Part shown: piece by piece, positions 53,899 through 63,858 of the stretch | How the letters are laid out: each line of letters begins with the position of its first letter | Numbering within the stretch: the first letter of the stretch is position 1 | DNA from: Tricholoma matsutake | Lineage: Eukaryota > Basidiomycota > Agaricomycetes > Agaricales > Tricholomataceae | Assembly: GCA_026075535.2 (NCBI GenBank) | Contig: AP026539.1 | Span: forward strand, 5,456,001 to 5,520,000 | DNA length: 64,000 bases | Direction of reading: 5' to 3' | The notes under the pieces: generated by a model | Seen by the model: only the letters and a program-made list of their open reading frames with translations | What the model was told of the DNA's origin: nothing | Database searches by the model: none | Position numbers and translations under genes: made by a program

Positions 53899-54552
53899 GC
53901 CCTGGGCACAGACATGGGCAGAAAAGGAAGACCTAGGAACATGGTCAACCTTTGAAGCGACACTCAAGACAGCATTCACACCGATCGACAAAGCTGGCAG
54001 AGCCAGGACAGAGATGAAAACATTGAAGCAGGGACAGGACCTGGAGGACTACATAGCGCAGTTCCGAATCCTGTGAGAGAAGGCAGGAATCAATGATGAC
54101 ACCACTCATTGAACTCTTCATGGATGGGCTGAACCCCAACTCCTCAAAAGGGTTTTCAACATGGAAACGATCCTGACGACCTTGGAAGGAATGATTGACG
54201 CTGCCTCCAAGTATGATGGACAGTGGAGGAGAGCAAAAGCCATAACAGGAAGGCTGCAGGAGGCTTTGACAAGGAAGCTACCGAGCTCTAAAGCAAAAGA
54301 GACCCCACTCGAGATCAACCGACTCTCCTATTAGGAGAGGATCGAACATATGAAGAAAGGGTTGTGCTTTGTGTGCCACCAACCCAGACACAGAGCAACC
54401 GAACACAAGAAAGGGGAAAAGAGGACCGAGGACCGGCCATCCCCAAAGAATAAAAGCAAGGAAGCCTACTCAAAGATCCGAGCGATCATAGGAGAACTCA
54501 ATGAAGAAGAAAGAAAGGGAGCTCTCGCTGCAATTGAGGACAAGCATTTTTA
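53899..54552 (+). pseudogene. Gypsy-O gag, 3' part
   Basis: Continues gag from 46677 as VPWAQTWAEKEDLGTWSTFE, then FTPIDKAGRARTEM and TLKQGQDLEDYIAQFRIL. A TGA at 54074 and frame changes near 54105 and 54135 follow; then MIDAASKYDGQWRRAKAI is readable. The zinc-knuckle place reads CFVCHQPRHRATEH, with His in the last metal position instead of Cys (CCHH). A TAG at 54332 replaces a likely CAG. Confidence 0.82.
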
Positions 54553-54567
54553 AAGAGGTGGCCTGCC

Positions 54568-55700
54568 TTGATACCAGGTACCACCGAACTCTCTGTCTGC
54601 TCTGTACTACTAGCCACTTTGAAGAATCAATCTATGTGTTTAGATGTCAAAGTGCTAGGAGTAGGCAGAGGGAAAGCCATCAAAACCAAAGCCCTACTCG
54701 AGTCAGGAGCAGGAGGAATATTCATGAGCCACAAATTTGCAAAAAGCAGTGGATTCAAATTACACCCCCTGGAAAAGACAATCAGGGTCAAGAACGTGGA
54801 TGGAACCCCAAACAAGAAAGGGGAAATTTCCCATTATGCCAAAGGATTCTTAACGATCAACAGAAGATTGTTACTGACAACCTTCCTCATTGCAGGATTG
54901 GGAAAAGAATCGATTATCCTGGGTCCGCCATGGCTCAGAAGAATCAACCCAGTGATTGACTGGAGAGTTGGAACCTTCCAATTCTGAACGACCAACAGAA
55001 CCCACCCAGAATTCTCATTTGGGAAAGGGAAAACCCTCATCGGGAGGGTGCGAATAGAGAAACCCGATGACAAACATCTGGCTTGGTGCCAGAGAACAGT
55101 CAAAGAAGAAGGGAAGCCCTTCAAAGAAATGACAAGAGAGGAGAAATGGGCATGGGCCCAAAGGATGGTCGCCCAAGCAAAAGAAAAGATGGGCCTCAAG
55201 ACAAAGGCAAAAGAAGAAGAGTGACTTATGTGACGCCGCATAGCCACTAAAGAACTAGAGAAGCTCGCCCTCAAAAAGAAACCGGCAAGGAAGGAATGGC
55301 TAGCACTATGCCAAAGAATTGCTGCTAAAGCGAAAGAGATGGGAGAAGCACTCCAAACTAAACAGGAAGGGGGCAAGACACCCACCAAAACGAGGAGAGC
55401 GACAATCGAAGAAGTGGAAGATGAAGAGATCACAGTCATGACTCTTCAAGATGTGGAGCCCATTGGGCCACAAGATGAAGAAGACACTGGGAAGGAAAAC
55501 CCAGCACAGGCAAACCATGAACAGGCAACGGAACAGGCAATGGAACAGGCAATGGAACAACTGAGACACCCAAACTAAAGATCAAAGATGACGAGCTACT
55601 GGTTGCCTACATCCAAGGAGAACCCATTATTGGAATATTCAAACCAGCTAGGACACCACTGACAGAGGAGTATAACGAGCCAAGGTATGGATACTCCCAG
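54568..55700 (+). pseudogene. Gypsy-O protease and charged linker
   Basis: The protease word is TKALLESGAGGIFMSHKF, so the catalytic Asp of DSGA is Glu. The rest of the fold is recognisable (IRVKNVDGTPNKKGEISHYA, SIILGPPWLRRINPVIDWR). The TGA at 54985 is followed in frame by a long Lys/Glu/Ala-rich linker (EEKWAWAQRMVAQAKEKMGL and similar) with further TGA codons at 55222 and 55231. A short repeated word, EQATEQAMEQAMEQ (55530-55560), precedes a frame change near 55575 to the RT frame. Confidence 0.82.
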
Positions 55701-57491
55701 ATGACAAAGACAATCTCTCAGATCATGAAGGCAAAAGGATCACCGCGATATGCTTACAGACAAAATATCTGGATTAGGGCAAAAACATCAGTCTCACAGC
55801 ACCTGACACATAAGAAGGAAGGAGACCCCAAACAGAAGACCCTCAATGAACTACTCCCCAAACAGTACAGGGAGTACCGATGGATATTCGAAAGGGAAGC
55901 ATCGGAGAGATTCCCAGAATCAAGACCCTGGGATCATGCGATCGAACTGAAAACAGACTTTATGGCAAAGGATTGCAGGGTTTACCCATTGTCACTGGCA
56001 GAACAGAAGAAACTCGATGAGTTTCTCAACAAAAGCCTGCAGAAAGGATACATTCGACAATCGAAATCACCCATGGCATCACCATTCTTCTTCGTTGCAA
56101 AGAAGGACTCGGACGCACTATGGCCCTGCCAAGATTACAGGTACTTGAATAACAGAACGATCAAGAACACCTACCCGCTGCCACTGGTAGGAGACCTGTT
56201 GGACAAACTAAGAGGGGCAAAATGGTTTACGAAATTAGACATCCGATGGGGATATCACAATGTCAGAATCGAGGACAGAGATCAATGGAAGGCAGCCTTC
56301 AAGACAAATCGGGGGCTGTTTGAACCAATGGTGATGTTCTTCGGATTATGCAACTCACCGGCGACCTTCCAGGCAATGATGAACGAGATATTCTGCGACA
56401 TGATCGGAGAAGGATGGCTCGTGATTTACATGGATGACATCCTGATATTCTCCAAGGATCAGAACGAACACCAGGAAAGGACAAAGAGGGTACTGCAAAG
56501 ACTGGCAGAAAACGACTTATACCTGAAACCAGAGAAATGCAAATTCGACGTCCATGAAGTGGAATTCTTGGGTCTGATCATCCGACCCAATGAAATTGCC
56601 ATGGACAACATGAAACTGGCAGGTATACAAGATTGGCCAACCCCGACAAATGTAAAGGCAGTCAGATCTTTCCTGGGATTTGGAAACTTCTACAGGAAGT
56701 TTATCAGACATTTTGCAGAGACAAGCAGACCGCTTAATGAACTGATGAAGAAGAACAAAGTATTTGACTGGACAACGGAATGCGAACAGGCCTTTCAGAT
56801 GCTGAAAAGGAAATTCGCAGAAGCACCGGTACTGCTAATGCCAGACCCGATGAAACCATTCACAATCAAATCAGATGCCTCAAAACATGCGACAGGAGGA
56901 GTGCTGAGACAGAGGGATATGAATGGGGACTGGCATCTGTGCAGATATATATCGCATGCGCTAACACCAACAGAATGGAACTACAAGATCTATGACAGGG
57001 AGCTACTAGCAATAATACAATCGCTAGAGACCTGGAGACACTACCTACTGGGTTCAGAACACCCGGTGGTAATCCTGTCAGACCACAAGAACTTGATGTA
57101 CTTCCGAACAGCGCAGAAACTGAACAGACAACAGGCAAGATGGAGCTTATTCCTATCGGAATTCGACTTGCAAATTGTCCATGTGCCTGGATCACAGATG
57201 GTACAGAGTGATGCATTATCATGGAGAGCGGATCACATACCAGAAGAAGACAATGATAATGAAGATGTCACGATGCTGCCAGAAACAGTATTCGTGAAAT
57301 TCATTGACATGGAAATGCATGACTTGCTCACAGGGAGCATCATGAAAGATGACCTGGTGAAGAGCGCAATTGAGGCGCTAAAGACCAAAGGAACACTGCC
57401 GATAAAATCGGCATTGGAAGACTGGAAGATAGAAGATGGCCTTCTATTCTTCCGAGACAGGTGCTATGTCCCCAACAATGGAGATCTATGA
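55701..57491 (+). pseudogene. Gypsy-O reverse transcriptase and RNase H
   Basis: A 596-codon frame without a stop. [95 protein letters not shown], and the active site VIYMDDILIFSKD, all intact. RNase H: FTIKSDASKHATGGVL, YDRELLAIIQSLETWRHYL and LSDHKNLMYF. It is the best-preserved reverse transcriptase in the window. It ends at TGA 57489, after which the same frame continues into integrase. Confidence 0.95.
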
Positions 57492-58457
57492 AAGAAGCTG
57501 GTGCAAAAGTACCATGAAGGAGTGACCAGCGGACACCCGGGACAATGGCAGACAACCGAAATGATCAGGAGAGACTACTGGTGGCTGGGGATGATGACGT
57601 ACATCAAGAACTATGTTGCTGGATGCACAATATGCCAGCAGATGAAGGTCAACATGCACCCGATGACCCCCCCACTACAACTGATCAAATCTGAAGTGAC
57701 AAGACCATTTGTGATGGTGACAACAGATTTCATAACCGACCTACCAGAGTCCAATGGTTATGATGCACTCATGGTCATGGTAGACCATGGGCTTACAAAG
57801 GGGGTAATTTTCATCCCTTGCAGGAAGACTGTGGATGCATTGGGAGTGGCCACCCTCTATCTAGACTATGTCTACAAATGATTTGGCCTCCTGGACAAGA
57901 TCATCTCCAACAGAGACCCACAATTCGCCTTGCAGCTCTTCCAGGAGCTAGGAAGATTGCTTGGAATCAAGCTGGCAATGAGCATGGCATACCATCCCCA
58001 GACCAACGGGGAGACAGAACGGGTGAATCAAGAAGTGGAAGTGTACCTACGGATCTTCTGCTTGAGCAATCAGGAGAATTGGAAGCACCTCCTCCCAACT
58101 GCAGAGTTCACACACAACCAGAGAATGCACTCCATACAGAAGAACTCCCCGTTCTACCTCATGATGGGCTATGAGCCCAAGGCGATCCCACTCCCATACC
58201 TGAAGATGAACATACCGGCCATAGAAAAGCGAATAGTTGTGCTGCAACGGGCCCAAGACAAAGCAAAGGCAACTCACGAGTTAGCCAGACAAATGATGGT
58301 GGAAAGAACGACAAGGCACTTCACCCCATTCAAAGAAGGAGACAGAGTGTGGCTAGAAGCGAAGAAGCGAAGAACGACTCATGCAACAAAGAAGCTCGCA
58401 CCGAAAAGAGAAGGACCGTTCTCTATCGAGAAGGTCCTGAGCCCACTCTCCTACTGA
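57492..58457 (+). pseudogene. Gypsy-O integrase
   Basis: The zinc domain is YHEGVTSGHPG then CTICQQMK. The core has VTTDFITDLPE (Asp), IISNRDPQFALQLFQE (Asn where the second Asp is expected) and NGETERVNQEVEVYL (Glu). The C-terminal part includes EGDRVWLEAKKRR and the GPF word KREGPFSIEKVL. TGA codons at 57489, 57879 and 58455 share one frame, at places where Arg fits the motif. Confidence 0.9.
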
Positions 58458-59084
58458 CTGAAGTTGCCAGAACAGTGGAAAATACACCCGGTGTTCCACG
58501 CAGCGCTCCTTTCCCCATATAAAGAAACCAAGACACATGGACCAAACTTCTCAGAACCACCACCCAATCTGATAGAAGGCAAATCGGAGTATGAAGTGGA
58601 AGCAATCATTGGACATAAGAAGAAAGGAAGGACCATGCACTTCTTAGTGAAGTGGGTCAGATACCCAACCTTGGAGAACTCATGGGAACCCAAGGGGAAC
58701 CTGACTAATGCCAAGAGAATCCTGGGAGCATATAAACAGCGACAACCCCCAAGACCAGAGAATCCCCACCTAACCATGGCAGAACAGACACCCATAATAC
58801 CCCCCAAATGATGATTCACCAAACAGTTCCTACAAAACCCAGCAAATGCTGAAACCCTCCGCACCCACCTTGCCCATGACCCTTCAAAATACCACCTTGC
58901 GAGGATGTGTTTCTACTACCAAAGCACGATTGATCAAATGAAACACAACCTGGAAGAAGCAATGAATGACGCTGACACCCTCAGAATTGAACAAGCGATC
59001 CAAGACATGGCTATGCCATGGTCAGACAGACAGAAGGCAGTTGAAAGAAACCCTCACACCCCCATAGATCAGAACCGACAATGA
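58458..59084 (+). pseudogene. Gypsy-O chromodomain and C-terminal extension
   Basis: KLPEQWKIHPVFHAALLSPY (integrase C-terminal word) leads to a chromodomain at about 58580-58720: YEVEAIIGHKKKGRTMHFLV then KWVRYPTLENSWEPKGNL, with the aromatic and acidic residues of the class. After two TGA codons (58809, 58812) the frame continues for about 90 codons (TLRTHLAHDPSKYHLARMCF, HNLEEAMNDADTLRIEQAIQ), a predicted helical tail. It was presumably used for targeting to heterochromatin. Confidence 0.85.
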
Positions 59085-59500
59085 CTGACCTCACCCTCGC
59101 CTTACAATGGGTGGAAAAACAAAAACAAACCACGAACCACCTCTGGAAATGCCTCCCCCTCTACAAACAACCAGATGACCAGACCTTTAGAAGTCATCGA
59201 CCTCACGACACCCAAACCCAAACCACGATCGACAACCACCTTGGTCCCCTCCCCACATGAGGAACACCAGATGCTTCATTTGCCACCAGATTGGGCACTT
59301 TGGCCTGATCTGCCAAAGACATATCTGCAAGCACTGCAAGCAATGAGGCCCCGGACATTACAGCCCTGACTGCCCGATGAGGCAGCAGAAGGAACGAGAG
59401 GAAGAGCAGAGGTGATGGGATTTCCTTGAATTGGGGTACGGTGATTTTGATGATGATGCGATGGGGAATATGACTGGAGAACCATATGGGAGAACCTAGG
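59085..59500 (+). pseudogene. Extra downstream ORF with SUMO-interaction-like motif and two zinc knuckles
   Basis: One frame reads MTRPLEVIDLTTPKPKPR from 59175; VIDLT is the classical SUMO-interacting motif core. In another frame, from ATG 59257, it reads RCFICHQIGHFGLIC (CCHC) and then CKHCKQ, a TGA, and GPGHYSPDC, which together make a second knuckle with a longer spacing. A one-base frame change between 59230 and 59260 would join the motif and the knuckles into one protein of about 100-110 residues. A second TGA lies at 59412. Gag normally supplies the zinc knuckle, so a further pair behind the chromodomain is unusual. Confidence 0.55.
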
Positions 59501-59553
59501 GGAAAGGAGATAGTAATTCGAAGTCAGTGACTTCGAAGATAGAAGGGAGGTGA

Positions 59554-60181
59554 TGTTACGATTTTGTTATTGTAACCCAGGATGACCAGATGCATGCCGG
59601 CAAGACCGGGTACTTCATTTTTCCCTCGCATTCGACATGACTCATTCTGATGGGAGACACTTTGATGCCTGACTCCCACTATTTGACATGCTGCGCCGCA
59701 GCATCCCTTGACATTGGACCCTGACATTGGATCCATGACGTCGGATGCCTCATGCTCGGCATGAGGCTTATTGTTCTATTGTTCTTTCTATTATTACTTG
59801 ACAAGGATCTCATATTCCGATTGGACGATAGACATCTCTGAACCATATATAAGCTACAGTAATACTGCCTGTATTCCTTAGCTTGACCTAATTCAAACAA
59901 TGGTCTTAGACTCAACCAGAACACTCAACAGCTTAGGAAGCCCCTAGCTGTGATAACTCGAACTCGACAGTTGGAAAGCCTCCAACTGTGATACATGAAC
60001 CAATGGTCTACTCAGAAAGCCTCTGAGTATGGATAGCTGTAACAACTTGAGGAAGTACCCAAGTGAAGGCCAGAAGCCCGATACACTAGGAAAGCCTCCT
60101 AGTGCAATACCGAGACAGTTGGAAAACCTCCAACTGTGACATATGAAGCCAAGGCTGAGTTAAAGACCTATAGTCTTAACA
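59554..60181 (+). repeat. Gypsy-O 3' LTR
   Basis: 628 bp, preceded by the polypurine tract AGAAGGGAGG. Same TATA and start sequences as the 5' LTR. Target copy ACTTT at 60182-60186. Confidence 0.93.
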
Positions 60182-60186
60182 ACTTT

Positions 60187-61287
60187 TCCTTCTCTGTATT
60201 TCATTTCAGGTGCTTGGGTGCCTGTTTTCGAGGTCATCGTCACATCTTTGCACTAAAAAGAGAAAGCAAAACAATTAGTTAGTACAATAAAACATGAAAA
60301 AGAGAACAAAAAACTTATGGACCCCAAATGACACTAATACAGTACCCATGTTATTCCCTAGCACTGTGCAAGCACAAGAAGTTGGCTTGTGACTGAATGT
60401 GACAATTACCTTTTTTGTCCAAAATCCACATGTTGGTAAAACCTGCTGGGTTCAAATATTTTATAGGGTTGACTTCGAAATGTAACCCTGTCTCCAGGCA
60501 GAATTAAAACTCCAATTCCTGCTGAGCAGCCACCTCTCTTAACTTTTTGCTGGATGGTCAGGTTAAAAGAACAAGTCCTTGTACCTCTGACTCATAACTA
60601 GGAGGAAGGTGTGCACACCAAAAAAGAATGGTTAGGTTTCTCAACTAATGCTTGGGGGAGGGTGTATATATACTATATATAATGTATAATACAAATTTTC
60701 AAAAAGATCCATTGAAGCATTGTGGAAATATAGTGGGACGGGTTTCTTAGGTAAACTAGGAGGAAGGGGTGCATACCAAAAAGGAATGGTTGGGTCATTC
60801 AACTAATGCTTTGGGGAGCCTGTAGATATACTATATTTAATGTATATTGTCAATTTTTGAAAAGGTCCACTGAAGACGTATGGAAATATAATGAGATGAG
60901 GTTTTTAGGTACACTAGGAGGAATATGCACTAAACAGAAATAGTTGGGTCATTCAACTAATGCTTTACAGAGAGTGTAGATATACTATAAGTAATGTAGA
61001 ATACCAACTTGCAAGAGGAATAAATGGCTAATTGTTGAGATAGAGGAAAACAACCTTTGGCCCAACCTCAAGCACAAAATCCCTCATATCTCTGCAAATA
61101 CTGTACCGTGTAGGCTATATATTACATCATGTGGAAGTGGAAATAAATCCAAATCCAAACCTGTTGAAACCCACAACACCATGTAACAGGTCGCAGTGTG
61201 CTACAGGTTTGAGTTTTGGGATACCATACCTGCATACACCATCATGTGAATACCATGGGTATTCCTGTACCCATGATATACACTAGG
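60187..61287. other. Spacer: hairpin-family remainder, satellite and MITE-like DNA
   Basis: 60187-60365 continues the inverted hairpin family (minus-strand CTCTTTTTAGTGCAAAG acceptor-like end; CCCCAAATGACA arm). 60590-61030 is the 158-bp satellite. 61190-61285 has ATACCATGGGTATTC/TACCCATGATA words like a small transposon end, without a confirmed target duplication. No gene. Confidence 0.5.
60597..61030. repeat. 158-bp satellite array, second locus
   Basis: AGGAAGG/AGGAA anchors are at 60603, 60761 and 60919, exactly 158 bp apart. Words CAACTAATGCTTTGGGGAG, TATATACTATATATAATGTA and TTTTCAAAAAGATCCATTGA match the units in the MITE at 27.5-28.1 kb after many substitutions. Confidence 0.85.
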
Positions 61288-63617
61288 GATGATACCCATA
61301 ATTAGTGAAGAAGGGTTACATCTGAGTAGCCAAATGGAATTTGTTATTGTGGGAAAATTCAACAATTGCCAGCCATTCAGGCCAGTCTGTTTGTTGGTAG
61401 TTGACAAATGTGTGTAGGTCCTGTTCCAACTCCTGGTTCATCCTCTGTGTCTGCCCATCCATCTGTGGGTGATATGCCATAGATAATTTAGTTTGAATCC
61501 TGAATATGTTGTTTAATTCTTGCAAGGTCCAGTTCAGTCCAGTTTTTTGACCCCAAAGAGGGCAACCATGGACCACAACTGGTCCAGACCAGCACCCAAA
61601 GTCGATGGACCACAACTGAACCAAGTAGGACTGGTCTACATCAGTCCAGTTGCCTAAAAAAGATTGGTTGCAATCAGTTTTGCTCAAAAATATGAGTCAT
61701 GGTGTTTTCATCAATTTTTAGCATATGTTACACCAAAATATCAATATTGAAAAAATGCTGCCAGGAGGACTGTGTCTGCTAGTAGTGTTTTTCATCAAAT
61801 TTTGTACAATTTAGCATATGATACACCAAAGGGTTACTAAATATCAATGTTGAAAAAATGCTGCCAGGAGGAGTGTGTCTGTTTCATCATATTTTATACA
61901 ATTTCACATATGATATATCAAAATGTTACTATTGAAAAAACACCACCAGCAGGACTGTGTCTGCTGGCAGAATTTTTCATCAAATTTTGTACAAAACCTA
62001 GTCATTTCAGTTATTTTCTTATGATATATCACATATTTTATGTACTGCAAGAAGACTGGTTGCAACTGATGGCAACTGGTCTTTTATTGGTTTTCAAATA
62101 TTTTCAAAATGAGGCAACTGGCAACTGGACTGGTCCCAAATCTGAGCAACCACAACTGACAGTCCAGTTGCATTCAGTTGGGTTCAGTTGGGTTGTGGTC
62201 ATTTTTTGGTTTAGTCAACCAGACCTTTAAACACTACATAAATGCAGAAGCAAATTGTGGTCTGCAATCAGAGATAATGGTATCAGGTAATCCATGTAAT
62301 CACCACACCTGCTTTAGGTAGAGGCATGCCAAGCCTAATGATGAGGTTTCTGTAGTGGTAGGAATAATATGGACCTCCTTTGTAAAGCAGTTTCATACTA
62401 TGAATATAGCATCATACCCTTGAGCTTTGGGTAATCTGGTGATGCAATCTACAGATATATCTCACCATGGCGCGTTCAGTGTGGGTTCAGCATTAATTTC
62501 CCTGCAGATTTCTCTGGAAACTTCTTTCCCCTCATGCACATATCACATCCATCCACATACCCCAACACATATTTAGAAATTCTGGGCCACCAATAATTTC
62601 TCATTACTAATTCCAATGTCTTCCATCTTCCTGGGTGTCAGTCAGTGTATTATGATGTAACCAGACAATCTCCCTTTGCAAATCCTGATCTTTGGTACAT
62701 ACACATTCTCTCGGAATAACACCAACCCTTCCTCCTCAACCCATTCATCTCCTTTAGTATTACCCTTCTTCTCTCCCTTCAAAACTTTCACAGCTTCCAC
62801 TACTTCATCAAACATCTCTGAACATTGTCTAATTTTAGACAACATCTCTGTTTCTGAGCTATCTATTAATAGATGCCCTTGATGCATAGCACAAATGTGA
62901 ACGTATTTGGGTTTGAGTAGCATAACATCTGTATTGTCCTCCTCCACCCCCTTTTGTGATCAATACATCTGGATAATGCATCTGCTTTCCTCATTAAGCT
63001 TCCCACTCTGTGGATTAAGTGAAAATTGAAATGCAACAGGAATAGTGCCCAATGTGCTTGCTGGCAGTTAAGCTTTTGGGCAGACATGAAGTATTGCAGA
63101 TTCTGATGATCCATCCAGATTTCAATCTGATGCATATTCCAAATAATGTCTCCATGCCTTCAACACTCATATTATTCCCAGTCATGCACATCATAATTCC
63201 TCTCCACATCATTCAACCCTCAGGATAAATATGCACAAGGATGCCGTTTGTCATCTTTGCATAGCATTGATAATACTGCTCCAGTAGCAAAGTCTGATGC
63301 ATCTGATTCCACTTGTAAGGGGCATGTGAAATCTACTGGGGCTAATATTGGTCCCTCCACAAATTTCCTCTTCAACTCCTCAAACACTGTCTGCTGCTGC
63401 TCCCCCCACCTCCACACTACTCCCTTTTGCATAAGATTATGTAAGGGTGCAGCAATTTTAGAAAAATTATGCACAAAGCAACAATAATAATTTTTGAGTC
63501 CCAAGAAGGCTTGAACCTCCTTAACATGGGTGGGCACAGGCCAATCAGTGATCACCTGTACCTTGATTGGGTCAATCTTAATTTTGTCAGGGCTGATCAA
63601 TAATCCTAGGAACTCAA
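61288..63617 (-). pseudogene. Gypsy-1-related fragment: RNase H to integrase
   Basis: Colinear with 29170-30800 of gypsy-1, on the same strand. Readable parts include LGLLISPDKIKIDPIKVQVI and QVESDASDFATGAVLSMLCK (RNase H start). Next are HQIEIWMDHQNLQYFMSAQK, integrase ISDCRPQFASAF (62.2 kb, the second catalytic Asp kept), DGQTQRMNQELEQD and LAIVEFSHNNKFHLA. It lacks LTRs, gag, most of RT and the chromodomain. Many stops and small deletions occur. A MITE interrupts integrase at 61525-62236. Confidence 0.88.
61525..62236 (+). mobile_element. MITE related to the 27-kb element, left end truncated
   Basis: Its right end reads inversely TAGTGTTTAAAGGTCTGGTT, the same terminal repeat as the 1,312-bp MITE. 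The left end starts at AGGTCCAGTT, missing about 10 bp together with the left target copy. Subterminal ACCAGTCC/GGACTGGT words fill both flanks. The interior differs: a diverged tandem repeat (ATGCTGCCAGGAGGACTGTG at about 61757 and 61860, a third near 61942) and no 158-bp satellite. Confidence 0.8.
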
Positions 63618-63630
63618 ATGGTATCTGTGC

Positions 63631-63858
63631 ATGCACCAGCTGATGAGGACCAGTCCAGTCATTGACCGAGCTGCAATTGCACACAGTCAAACACCAGTCA
63701 ATCTTAGTACCTTGGGACACCACAGTCAGTCTTCTGCCCAAAGTACAGGGGATGACAACCTCTCAATCAATTGGCCATCATCCCCAGCCCTGAGTGATAG
63801 AGGTGACAAGAGTGATGAAGAAGATGATAATGATGACGATAAAGATTCCACAGCTTGA
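63631..63858 (+). CDS. Hypothetical acidic-tailed protein fragment
   Basis: An open frame of 75 codons with Ser/Gln-rich sequence (AHSQTPVNLSTLGHHSQSSA) and an acidic C-terminus (KSDEEDDNDDDKDS). It begins where gypsy similarity ends. I do not recognise it; it may be an exon of a gene continuing beyond the window, since 63860-64000 stays open in another frame with Pro/Leu-rich sequence. Confidence 0.25.
   Translation: MHQLMRTSPVIDRAAIAHSQTPVNLSTLGHHSQSSAQSTGDDNLSINWPSSPALSDRGDKSDEEDDNDDDKDSTA

Larger units (their letters stand above)
45572..60181 (+). mobile_element. Full-length Ty3/gypsy chromovirus (gypsy-O) with nested element
   Basis: 628-bp LTRs (TGTTAC...CTTAACA) flank gag, protease, RT, RNase H, integrase, chromodomain and an extra downstream ORF. 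An exact 5-bp target duplication encloses it. A second gypsy element (gypsy-I, 46678-53894) is inserted in gag. Without it gypsy-O is about 7.4 kb. The primer-binding site is of the self-priming type. The LTRs differ at about 23 positions by eye, nearly all transitions. Every coding segment is interrupted by TGA codons or frameshifts, so the copy is defective. Confidence 0.95.

Noticed and set aside
55530..55562. Designed or selected EQAMEQ repeat in gypsy-O linker
   Set aside because: Three or four short units that fit ordinary replication slippage in a linker.
16306..60181. Classical RIP (CpA-directed) mutation
   Set aside because: The differences concentrate at CpG on both strands, not at CpA in general; a dinucleotide count would be needed to settle it.
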